A stretch of 5,440 nt of DNA. Source: Deltaproteobacteria bacterium (GTDB lineage: Bacteria; Desulfobacterota; JAFDIG01). A program made the position numbers and the translations under genes. Below, piece after piece: positions 1 through 5,440 of this stretch (within the stretch, counting starts at the first letter, position 1; every line of letters begins with the position of its first letter). The notes beneath the pieces were generated by a model, which ran no database searches, was not told where the DNA came from, and saw only the letters and a program-made list of their open reading frames with translations. Where the stretch lies: the NCBI GenBank assembly GCA_019308145.1, contig JAFDIG010000158.1, positions 1-5,440 on the forward strand, written 5' to 3'.

Positions 1-29
1 AAATCCCTTCCAAGAAATTTATCTTTCAT
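1..29 (-). CDS. 5' end of an unidentified gene, truncated by the left edge
   Basis: Only the first nine full codons are visible: ATG at 29-27, reading MKDKFLGRD and then leaving the window. The start is well supported by a strong Shine-Dalgarno, AAGGAGG on the minus strand at 42-36, six bases before the ATG. The gene begins 27 bp after the stop of the IclR-type regulator on the same strand, so the two are probably co-transcribed and the product may belong to the regulator's pathway. Nine residues are not enough to name a family. A 'GRD' near the N-terminus is seen in carbamoyltransferases among many others, and I do not rely on it. Confidence 0.6.
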
Positions 30-35
30 ATCTAT

Positions 36-42
36 CCTCCTT
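36..42 (-). promoter_or_regulatory. Strong Shine-Dalgarno of the left-edge gene
   Basis: Minus-strand AAGGAGG followed by six bases and ATG (29-27). It is the best ribosome binding site in the window and lies in the short gap after the IclR gene. It is the main evidence that a real gene starts at 29 and runs off the left edge. Confidence 0.65.
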
Positions 43-56
43 ATATAGTTTTAAAA

Positions 57-938
57 TTATCTCAAGAGAGTTTTATATGATCCCTCTTCTAAATCCTTGA
101 ACAAAATATATTTCTCTATTAACCCTAACTTTTGTGAAATCATTTCTGTTTCTTGTCGTAAAATTGGTAAAATCTTTTTATTTATATCTGATGCTGTATA
201 TCTAACCCCGGGAAAGGAAACACTGATTGCACCAACAACATTTTTATAAGAAAAGATAGGTGCTCCTATTGCAAAAACACCCTCTGTTAGTTCTCCATCA
301 TTTATGGCATAACCGACTTTTCTTATGCGAGCAAGATTTTTTTTCAATTCATCTTTATTACATATAGAATATTTAGTCCAAGGCTCAAGCTTTATACCAT
401 TTAACAATTTTTCTTTTTCTTTTTCTTCCATAAAAGCAAGGATAGCTTTACCCATGGAGGTGCAATGTACAGGAAGCCTTGTGCCAACTCTAAGATAGGT
501 AGGCAGATATTTTGGAGATGGTATTCTTTCTATAACCACAAGATCACTACCTTCTAATATCCCTAACTCAACTGTCTCCTCTGTTGCCACTGCTATATTT
601 TCCATATGGTGAAAGGCGAGCTGACGAAGCTCTAATGATTCCACTGCTTCAAAACCTATCTGAATCACACGAGGGCCAAGGCGATAAAGTTTGGTCTTTT
701 CATCTTGGATAAGAAAATCCATACTCTTTAATGTGGTTACTAACCTATATGCAGTTGTCTTATTTATATTTAACATGCGGGATATCTGAGTAACTGAAAG
801 GTTGGAATGTGTTTTTGAAAAGAGGTTAAGTATTGATAAACCTTTACTAAGCGAATTAACAATCATACCTTTTGAAATTACTGTCTGATTCATTTGTTTC
901 ATTATTAGAAAATTAAATTCATATTTTGAAAAAAACAT
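57..938 (-). CDS. IclR-family transcriptional regulator
   Basis: A cytoplasmic one-component DNA-binding regulator, with both domains of the IclR family visible. The N-terminal winged helix-turn-helix spans about residues 28-90 (SLSKGLSILNLF, then LSVTQISRMLNINKTTAYRL as helix-turn-helix). The C-terminal effector-binding domain spans about 105-272, with the family landmarks LPVHCTSMGKAILAF (156-170), GYAINDGELTEG (209-220), AIGAPI and VVGAISVSFPG. At 293 aa it is somewhat longer than the usual 250-280. The excess is an N-terminal extension, so the true start may be M13 (902), M16 (893) or M25 (866); none has a convincing Shine-Dalgarno. It is divergent from the KdsC-like/LpdD-like/ubiX operon and shares a 111-bp control region with inverted repeats, so it plausibly controls that operon and itself. 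Many family members sense aromatic acids or other small carboxylates; the effector here cannot be read. The family call is firm, the start and target are not. Confidence 0.93.
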   Translation of the reverse strand: MFFSKYEFNFLIMKQMNQTVISKGMIVNSLSKGLSILNLFSKTHSNLSVTQISRMLNINKTTAYRLVTTLKSMDFLIQDEKTKLYRLGPRVIQIGFEAVESLELRQLAFHHMENIAVATEETVELGILEGSDLVVIERIPSPKYLPTYLRVGTRLPVHCTSMGKAILAFMEEKEKEKLLNGIKLEPWTKYSICNKDELKKNLARIRKVGYAINDGELTEGVFAIGAPIFSYKNVVGAISVSFPGVRYTASDINKKILPILRQETEMISQKLGLIEKYILFKDLEEGSYKTLLR

Positions 939-1049
939 TTAAGACATTTTCTTTATTTTGTCAAGAAAATTTTTTTGCCTTATTTTCTTATTTGATTTTG
1001 ACAAAAAGATCAAAGATTGGTAAAAAGCAAAAAAACAGGGGGCGTTAAG
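939..1049. promoter_or_regulatory. Divergent promoter/operator region with nested inverted repeats
   Basis: This gap separates the minus-strand regulator from the plus-strand operon. Two perfect dyads are visible. The outer one is TTTTGTCAA (956-964) and TTGACAAAA (998-1006). The inner one is AAGAAAAT (963-970) and ATTTTCTT (982-989), with an 11-base spacer. The outer arms contain TTGACA hexamers pointing away from each other: minus strand 964-959 and plus strand 998-1003. On the plus strand a weak -10 (TAAAAA, 1021-1026) lies 17 bases on. On the minus strand the 17-base position gives only TAAATG (941-936), which overlaps the upstream ATG of the regulator. Low-complexity A/T sequence makes chance dyads likelier, so the repeats are observed but the promoter and operator roles are inferred. 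An IclR dimer or tetramer would be the natural ligand. Confidence 0.45.
1037..1042 (+). promoter_or_regulatory. Shine-Dalgarno fixing the start of the KdsC-like gene
   Basis: AGGGGG lies seven bases before ATG at 1050. This decides for the ATG over the in-frame TTG at 1017, which has no ribosome binding site and would add 11 residues with no counterpart in the family. Confidence 0.65.
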
Positions 1050-1562
1050 ATGGATGAAAAATTAAAAAAGATAAAGCTTTTAATTTTGGATGTAGATGGT
1101 GTTATGACAGATGGCCGCATTATTATTGATGAAAAAGGAAAAGAGTACCGTAGCTTTAATGTTAAAGATGGGTTTGGAATAGTTGCGATGATAAAATCTG
1201 GGTTAAAAGTAGCCATTATTACTAGCAAGGAATCAAAAGTAACAGAAAAAAGAGCAAAAAAACTTAATATAGAACTTATATATCAAGGTACCCTAAACAA
1301 AAAAAAGGCTTATGATGATATCAAAGATAGGTTAGCTTTAAGAGATGAGGATATATGCTATATCGGTGATGATATGGTAGATATCCCTCCTATGGAGAAA
1401 GCAGGGCTAAAAGTTGCTGTAGCTGATGCAGCTGATGATGTAAAAAAGATAGCAGATTATATAACTAAAAAGGATGGAGGCAAGGGAGCAATAAGAGAAA
1501 TAGCAGAGATGATCTTAAAAAGCCAAGGCAAATGGGAAAAGATTCTGGGATTTTTAAGATGA
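1050..1562 (+). CDS. KdsC-type HAD phosphatase (Kdo-8-phosphate phosphatase family; possibly PpcD-like)
   Basis: A 170-aa cytoplasmic HAD phosphatase of the capless KdsC/YrbI type, close to the usual family length. Visible motifs: LDVDGVMTDG (13-22) with nucleophile D14 and acid/base D16; FNVKDGFGI (36-44); motif II AIITSKES (55-62); candidate motif III Lys in NKKKA (83-87); motif IV YIGDDMVDIPPM (104-115) with Mg-binding D107/D108; AVADA (123-127); and the tail GGKGAIRE...ILKSQGKW, which in KdsC closes over the active site. Family members usually release phosphate from 3-deoxy-D-manno-octulosonate 8-phosphate for lipopolysaccharide. Here motif II reads ITSK where classical KdsC has ITGR, so substrate specificity is uncertain. 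It is the first gene of a coupled operon with an LpdD-like gene and ubiX (ATGA overlap, 1559-1562). The delta subunit of phenylphosphate carboxylase is also a HAD protein of this general type, which is an alternative role. Family call firm, substrate open. Confidence 0.9.
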   Translation: MDEKLKKIKLLILDVDGVMTDGRIIIDEKGKEYRSFNVKDGFGIVAMIKSGLKVAIITSKESKVTEKRAKKLNIELIYQGTLNKKKAYDDIKDRLALRDEDICYIGDDMVDIPPMEKAGLKVAVADAADDVKKIADYITKKDGGKGAIREIAEMILKSQGKWEKILGFLR

Positions 1563-1963
1563 ATCCTCTTCATACTTTAAAAAGATTTGATGTTGAAAGC
1601 AGTGGCAAACAATATAAGGTCATGGCAGATGTGTGTATTGTTGGTGATGACATCGCTGTTATAATATGGGGAGGGGATCAACCTCATATAGGATCTGTTG
1701 CTTTTGCCGCCCCAAGGCCAAGCAGAAAGGATCCAAAAAAAATTTCAAGCACAGCTTCTGTTTTTACATTATTAGGCCATAAAGAGGACTACATTACAAA
1801 GGAGATATCTGAACAACTCTCTTCTATGCTCAATAAAAACGTTGTCGTACTTGCTGGCATGCACTGGAATAATATTTCTTCAGATGGCATAAAGGTAGTA
1901 ATCAAAAATTGTAAAGAAATCGCAAAGATTATACTTAAAAAAATCCAAGAAGAGATAAAATGA
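1559..1963 (+). CDS. LpdD-like protein (putative prenylated-flavin chaperone)
   Basis: A small soluble protein of 134 aa with no signal peptide or membrane segment. I recognise the pattern of the LpdD family, named from the third component of the gallate decarboxylase cluster (LpdB/LpdC/LpdD) of Lactobacillus plantarum and annotated as a prenylated-FMN chaperone. Key stretches are WGGDQPHIGSVAFAAPRPS (37-55), STASVFTLLGHKED (64-77) and VVVLAGMHWNNIS (95-107). The conserved GGxxPHIG, GHKED and GxHxxxI elements are candidates for ligand contact (inference). The start at 1559 overlaps the stop of the KdsC-like gene (ATGA), with a weak GGGA eight bases upstream. An earlier in-frame ATG at 1532 would give a longer overlap and is less likely. 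The end overlaps ubiX by another ATGA (1960-1963). Sitting directly before ubiX fits a role in prFMN maturation or delivery. Recognition is from memory of family motifs, so biochemical function is less certain than family. Confidence 0.75.
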   Translation: MNPLHTLKRFDVESSGKQYKVMADVCIVGDDIAVIIWGGDQPHIGSVAFAAPRPSRKDPKKISSTASVFTLLGHKEDYITKEISEQLSSMLNKNVVVLAGMHWNNISSDGIKVVIKNCKEIAKIILKKIQEEIK

Positions 1964-2529
1964 AGAAAAAACTTATTATTGGGATTTCTGGTGCAACTGG
2001 GGTGATTTATGGTATAAGATTGCTTGAAGTTCTAAAATCTTTAAACTTTGAAACACATTTAATGATCACAGATGCAGCTTCTTTTAACATTAAGATTGAA
2101 ACAGGTTTAAAGCGTAAAGACGTAGAAGATCTTGCTACCTATATCTATTCTATTGATGATACAGGGGCACCAATTGCAAGTGGCTCATTTATAACAGATG
2201 GTATGGTTGTTATTCCTTGTTCAATAAAAACGCTTTCTGCTATTGCACACTCTTATAATGAGAACCTATTGATTAGAGCTGCAGATGTTACTTTAAAAGA
2301 AAAAAGGAAACTTATTTTAGTAGTTAGAGAAACACCTCTTCATATAGGACATTTAAGGATAATGACATTAGCAGCAGAGCAAGGGGCAATAATACTTCCT
2401 CCAATGCCAAGCTTCTATTATAAACCAAAAACCATCTCTGATATTATTGATCATACTATAGGCAAAATTCTTGATCAATTCCATATAGAAAACAGACTTT
2501 TAAAAAGGTGGGAAGGATACAAAGATTAA
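1960..2529 (+). CDS. ubiX: UbiX/Pad1-family flavin prenyltransferase
   Basis: Transfers a dimethylallyl group from dimethylallyl (mono)phosphate to FMN, giving prenylated FMN for UbiD-family decarboxylases; cytoplasmic, typically a dodecamer. The 189-aa length is normal. The Rossmann-like flavoprotein fold is shown by GISGATG (8-14) at the phosphate-binding turn and MVVIPCSIKTLSAIAHSY (82-99). Further hallmarks are LLIRAADVTLKEKRKL (103-118), VVRETPLH (121-128, carrying the R-E pair of the active site), ILPPMPSFYYKP (145-156) and the C-terminal RWEG (183-186). The ATG overlaps the stop of the LpdD-like gene, with AGAAGAG (1948-1954) as a modest ribosome binding site, so it is translationally coupled. 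No UbiD partner is in the window, so the decarboxylase served (ubiquinone/menaquinone biosynthesis or aromatic acid metabolism) cannot be told from here. The names bsdB and lpdB belong to the same family. Confidence 0.93.
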   Translation: MKKKLIIGISGATGVIYGIRLLEVLKSLNFETHLMITDAASFNIKIETGLKRKDVEDLATYIYSIDDTGAPIASGSFITDGMVVIPCSIKTLSAIAHSYNENLLIRAADVTLKEKRKLILVVRETPLHIGHLRIMTLAAEQGAIILPPMPSFYYKPKTISDIIDHTIGKILDQFHIENRLLKRWEGYKD

Positions 2530-2621
2530 ACCTTCTACTGTTGTTAGAGAAAGACTTTTACTACATGTTTCATGTAATATAAATGATAATAAATTTCATT
2601 ATATTTACAATAGATAAATAA
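2530..2621 (+). promoter_or_regulatory. Gap between ubiX and the glycosyltransferases, probable promoter
   Basis: This 92-bp, very AT-rich stretch breaks the tight spacing of the operon before it. It holds TATAAA (2578-2583), a plausible -10 with no good -35 at standard spacing, and the dyad at 2562-2576. The dyad has no T-run after it, so it does not look like an intrinsic terminator. The glycosyltransferase ATG at 2622 has no Shine-Dalgarno in the preceding 20 bases. I infer a new transcription unit starting here, weakly supported. Confidence 0.25.
2562..2576. repeat. Short perfect dyad TACATG-TTT-CATGTA
   Basis: Six-base arms around a three-base centre. It could be a small operator or an RNA hairpin between ubiX and the glycosyltransferase genes. 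It is too weak and A/T-rich for a convincing terminator, and no T-run follows. Confidence 0.4.
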
Positions 2622-4196
2622 ATGAAGCCTCTTAAACCTAAAAAAGATAAAATCAAAACATCATTTTTATATTTATTTTTATTTTTTATAACTATAACAA
2701 TTAGATTAATAGTATCATATAAATATTATCTGGTATCAAGGGATAGCATCTATTATATAAGAATGGCTCAAACAATCTATAAAGACAATATAGAAAGTGC
2801 TTACCGTTTTTTTTATCCCCCTCTTTATCCTTATCTGTTAAAATGGTTTTATCCTTTGACAAATAATTGGGTAAACGCAGGGATTTATGTATCTATCATT
2901 ACCTCTTCTTTAACAATTTTACCTTTAATATGGATAGCTCATCATCAATTTGGTAAAAGGATTGCAGCAATCACGGGTATCTTTTTTGCCTTTCATCCCA
3001 TGCTTACACGTTACAGTGTTGAGGTGTTAACTGAATCAACCTATATTCTTCTAATTGTTATTGCGATTAGCCTTTTCTGGTATAGTCAAGAAAAAAAAGG
3101 TATTATATCTTTTTTAGGGGCAGGTTTTTTTTCTGGCTTAGCCTATCTTTGTCGGCCTGAAGGACTTGGAATCCTTATTATTATCGTTGCGTGGCAACTT
3201 TTCTCAATAACAAGGAAGAAAACTTCATTCTTTAGAGGACTTTTCGCTATAGGCTTGGTTTTGCTCTTTTTTTCAATAATTACTTTTCCTTATATATATT
3301 CCATAAGCAAGGGAAAAGGTCATATAGTATTAAGCAAAAAAAGTTATGATGTATTTACTGTGGGAATAAAAAATTTTAGTAATAGGATGCATATAAAGAT
3401 TGATAATAAATCATTTAAAGTTAATCCTGATAAATCTTTTGGACCAAGAGAGAAAAAAATTGTTACTTTTGATTTTATTTATAAGCATCCTTTTTTATTT
3501 ACCATCAAATATATTTATGATCTTATTTCTAATATCTTTGCTTTTATAAGAGCATATAATTATCTTCTTTTCCCTTTTTTGATATTGGGGCTTTTCTTTA
3601 AGATAAAATTAAAAAAATTTCTTTTGCTTGATAAACTGATTTTAACCATTTGTATTTTTTATCTACTAACACTCTCTATCTTTTTTCATTCACCAAGGAT
3701 TATGCTTCCTCTTGTTCCGTTAACTCTAATATGGGGTGCTTATGGTGTTTTTGCGCTATCAAAATTTATTAATGAAAAAGCTTTATTCAAAAATAGAGCA
3801 TATAGTTTTTATATAATATTATCTATTATAATTATTGGATTTATCCCTCAAACGTTGACCCCTATAAGAAAAGAAAAGAAGATTATAAGGGATGTTGCAT
3901 TTTGGCTAAAAAGGAATACAAAACAAGACGATAAAATATTTTCCTATTACCCGAGAATCGAGCCATATATGGAAAGGTTTATATTTTCCCCTGATGAATA
4001 TGATCCATCTAATATCCCTTTGCTTATAAAAAAATATAATATTAAATATTTGGTAGTGGATAAGAAAAAAATTGAGCAGTTCCTAATACTTAAAAATTTG
4101 ATTACAAAAAAAGGGAAAAAGGCGATAAAAAAATTCAGTTCTTACCCATTATCAAAAAAAGAGATATTAATATACTATTTAGGAGATAATGTTTGA
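2622..4196 (+). CDS. Membrane glycosyltransferase, GT-C fold, GT39/PMT-like
   Basis: A 524-aa polytopic inner-membrane protein. Enzymes of this class move a sugar from a polyprenyl-phosphate donor to a protein or envelope lipid on the outer face of the membrane. A positively charged N-terminus precedes the first membrane helix (about 14-33). The first outer loop holds SRDSIYYIRMAQ (39-50), with D41 as the candidate catalytic acid, and YPPLYP (65-70). Further helices lie at about 86-105, 113-127, 138-154, 162-177, 182-197, 204-226, 310-326, 335-354, 360-380 and 394-411. Landmarks RPEG (178-181) and HSPRIMLPL (356-364) recur in the downstream paralogue. The tail (about 416-524) is hydrophilic, probably a periplasmic domain. 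The start lacks a Shine-Dalgarno, but no later Met precedes the first helix. It overlaps the next gene by TTGA (4193-4196). The donor and acceptor cannot be read. Confidence 0.85.
   Translation: MKPLKPKKDKIKTSFLYLFLFFITITIRLIVSYKYYLVSRDSIYYIRMAQTIYKDNIESAYRFFYPPLYPYLLKWFYPLTNNWVNAGIYVSIITSSLTILPLIWIAHHQFGKRIAAITGIFFAFHPMLTRYSVEVLTESTYILLIVIAISLFWYSQEKKGIISFLGAGFFSGLAYLCRPEGLGILIIIVAWQLFSITRKKTSFFRGLFAIGLVLLFFSIITFPYIYSISKGKGHIVLSKKSYDVFTVGIKNFSNRMHIKIDNKSFKVNPDKSFGPREKKIVTFDFIYKHPFLFTIKYIYDLISNIFAFIRAYNYLLFPFLILGLFFKIKLKKFLLLDKLILTICIFYLLTLSIFFHSPRIMLPLVPLTLIWGAYGVFALSKFINEKALFKNRAYSFYIILSIIIIGFIPQTLTPIRKEKKIIRDVAFWLKRNTKQDDKIFSYYPRIEPYMERFIFSPDEYDPSNIPLLIKKYNIKYLVVDKKKIEQFLILKNLITKKGKKAIKKFSSYPLSKKEILIYYLGDNV
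4181..4185 (+). promoter_or_regulatory. Shine-Dalgarno fixing a TTG start
   Basis: AGGAG lies seven bases before TTG at 4193. The ATG at 4189 is closer to it but reaches a stop after five codons, so the TTG is the only start compatible with the long open frame that follows. Confidence 0.7.
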
Positions 4197-5440
4197 ATTT
4201 AATTAATAATCAAAAAAGCAATAAGAAATTATTACTAATACTATTTTTTACTGCATTAATCGTTAGGATATATTGTTCTATTAATACTTATGTTATATCT
4301 ATTGATGGTGCAATTCAATATATACCTCTTGCTCAATTATTTGCTTGTGGCAAGATAAAGCAAGCATTAATCCATCCTCAATCACCTATTTATCCTTTTT
4401 TTTTATCAGTAATCCATTTTATAGGTATTGACTGGGAATTATCAGGAAAGATTGTATCTATTATCTTTGGGATAGCCACTTTTTTTCCTATTTTTTTCTT
4501 TTTCAAGCGTATTTTTGGTAAAGAAGTTGCTTTTCTATCTATAGCTATATTTGCTCTACACCCTTATCTTGTGCGTGCTTCAGCAGATGTATTAAAGGAA
4601 ACTACATACCTTTTCTTTTTTATCTCTGGTTTATGGTTTAGTTGGGAAACGATTTGGGAAGAGAAAAAAAAGTTTTTTCCCCTTGCTGTTATCGCCATTA
4701 TCCTTGCTACTTTTACAAGGCCAGATGGATTGGAAATCTTTATATCAATATTGATTTTACCTTTTTTATCCTTAACTCTTAAAGATAAAACCTTTATAAA
4801 AAAGGCTATAAAAGGGGCAATAGCTTTTTTATTGATTTTTTCTTTTCTTATTATCCCTTCTATTTTTCTAATAATTAAAACTAAAAAAACAATAATATAT
4901 AGATCCCCCAAAAAGATTATCCATATATTAAAGATTTTTAAACATCCTGATGAATTAAAAGAAAAAGATAAAGAGAGCTCTTTATTTGCACCTGGTCGTA
5001 TTTATAGCACAATATATTTAATGAGCAAAAAGATAGTTAAGATATTTCATCCTCTGCTATTATTTCTATTTGTCGCCGGCTTTATTATAAGAAAAAAATT
5101 TTTATTTCCTATAGCAGAAATTCTTATTGGTTCAATTTTTATTATACATATCGTTATTCTTTTTTTCCTTACACTTTTATTTAGTAAATGGGTTGGAACA
5201 AATCTTATTGAGGCTCAACTAAGTGGGCGGCATATATTACCTTTGGTTATCATCTCTTTAGGATGGATCTCTTTGGGCTCATTAGATTTCGCAAAATGGT
5301 TAGCTAAATATATAAAAAAATGGATAAATATTAAAGAAAAAGACCTAATAACTATTTGTCTAATACTGCTTCTCATTATCATAGGAGCAAAAGCTTTAAT
5401 CCCAATAAGGAAGGATAAAATAGGTCGCAAAATAGCAGGA
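4193..5440 (+). CDS. Second GT-C/GT39-like membrane glycosyltransferase, 3' end missing
   Basis: An open frame of 416 codons runs from TTG 4193 to the right edge without a stop, beginning MNLINNQKSNKKLLLILFFT. It is a paralogue of the preceding gene, with matching landmarks in order: SIDGAIQYIPLAQ (36-48, candidate catalytic D38); HPQSPIYPF (61-69); HPYLVRASADVLKETTYL (123-140); RPDG (176-179); SGRHILPL (344-351); and IPIRKDK (403-409), equivalent to TPIRKEK in the first copy. By that alignment about 100-110 residues, the hydrophilic C-terminal domain, lie beyond the window. About ten hydrophobic membrane segments are visible. The TTG start is supported by AGGAG at 4181-4185, and the overlap with the upstream stop implies coupled translation. 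It is not a frameshifted part of the first gene, because the first copy is complete and the two align head to tail. Substrate unknown. Confidence 0.85.
   Translation, partial: MNLINNQKSNKKLLLILFFTALIVRIYCSINTYVISIDGAIQYIPLAQLFACGKIKQALIHPQSPIYPFFLSVIHFIGIDWELSGKIVSIIFGIATFFPIFFFFKRIFGKEVAFLSIAIFALHPYLVRASADVLKETTYLFFFISGLWFSWETIWEEKKKFFPLAVIAIILATFTRPDGLEIFISILILPFLSLTLKDKTFIKKAIKGAIAFLLIFSFLIIPSIFLIIKTKKTIIYRSPKKIIHILKIFKHPDELKEKDKESSLFAPGRIYSTIYLMSKKIVKIFHPLLLFLFVAGFIIRKKFLFPIAEILIGSIFIIHIVILFFLTLLFSKWVGTNLIEAQLSGRHILPLVIISLGWISLGSLDFAKWLAKYIKKWINIKEKDLITICLILLLIIIGAKALIPIRKDKIGRKIAG

Noticed and set aside
1017..1049. TTG at 1017 as start of the KdsC-like gene
   Set aside because: No ribosome binding site precedes it, and the AGGGGG site lies inside the extension at proper distance from ATG 1050.
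1010..1228. 72-codon minus-strand frame across the start of the KdsC-like gene
   Set aside because: It lies antisense to a strongly conserved gene, has low-complexity Phe/Ser/Ile composition and shows no recognisable motif.
2562..2576. Intrinsic terminator after ubiX
   Set aside because: The stem is only six base pairs, A/T-rich and not followed by a T-run.
4189..4206. ATG at 4189 as start of the second glycosyltransferase
   Set aside because: It reads five codons to a TAA at 4204; only the TTG at 4193 opens the long frame.
4150..4240. A frameshift joining the two glycosyltransferases into one gene
   Set aside because: The first copy has a complete C-terminal domain, and the second restarts with its own N-terminal helix and loop motif, so these are two genes.
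4564..4911. 115-codon minus-strand frame inside the second glycosyltransferase
   Set aside because: The opposite strand carries a continuous 416-codon frame with landmarks matching its paralogue; the antisense frame is an Ile/Lys-rich shadow of membrane helices.
5215..5430. 71-codon minus-strand frame near the right edge
   Set aside because: It is antisense to the conserved SGRHILPL region of the second glycosyltransferase and has no ribosome binding site or motif that I can see.

Overview
This is an AT-rich bacterial window (roughly one third G+C by eye, not computed). Its proteins are rich in Lys, Ile and Glu. The KdsC-type phosphatase and the two lipid-linked-sugar-type glycosyltransferases would suit a Gram-negative, possibly anaerobic and possibly thermophilic bacterium. 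That assignment is inference, and no RNA gene or lineage marker fixes the taxon. I see no mobile element, CRISPR array, tRNA or rRNA.

Left part (1-938, minus strand): an IclR-family regulator is followed 27 bp downstream by the first nine codons of another gene. That gene has a near-perfect Shine-Dalgarno and runs off the left edge. Middle (939-1049): a divergent control region carries nested inverted repeats and a TTGACA hexamer facing each way. Right of it (1050-2529, plus strand) is a tightly coupled three-gene operon joined by two ATGA overlaps: a KdsC-type HAD phosphatase, an LpdD-like prenylated-flavin chaperone, and UbiX flavin prenyltransferase. After a 92-bp gap with a small dyad, two tandem paralogous multi-pass GT-C/GT39-like glycosyltransferases follow (2622-4196 complete; 4193-5440 cut by the right edge). 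The second starts at a TTG overlapping the stop of the first.

How it may work together: UbiX makes prenylated FMN, the cofactor of UbiD-family (de)carboxylases, and LpdD-like proteins are associated with that cofactor. A divergent IclR regulator is common beside aromatic-compound pathways. A KdsC-like HAD protein in the same translationally coupled unit recalls the HAD-type delta subunit of phenylphosphate carboxylase in anaerobic phenol degraders. The most interesting hypothesis is therefore an IclR-controlled module supporting a UbiD-type (de)carboxylase whose catalytic subunit lies outside the window. The plainer reading is that the first gene is ordinary KdsC (Kdo-8-phosphate phosphatase) that happens to share an operon. 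The glycosyltransferases probably form a separate cell-envelope unit.
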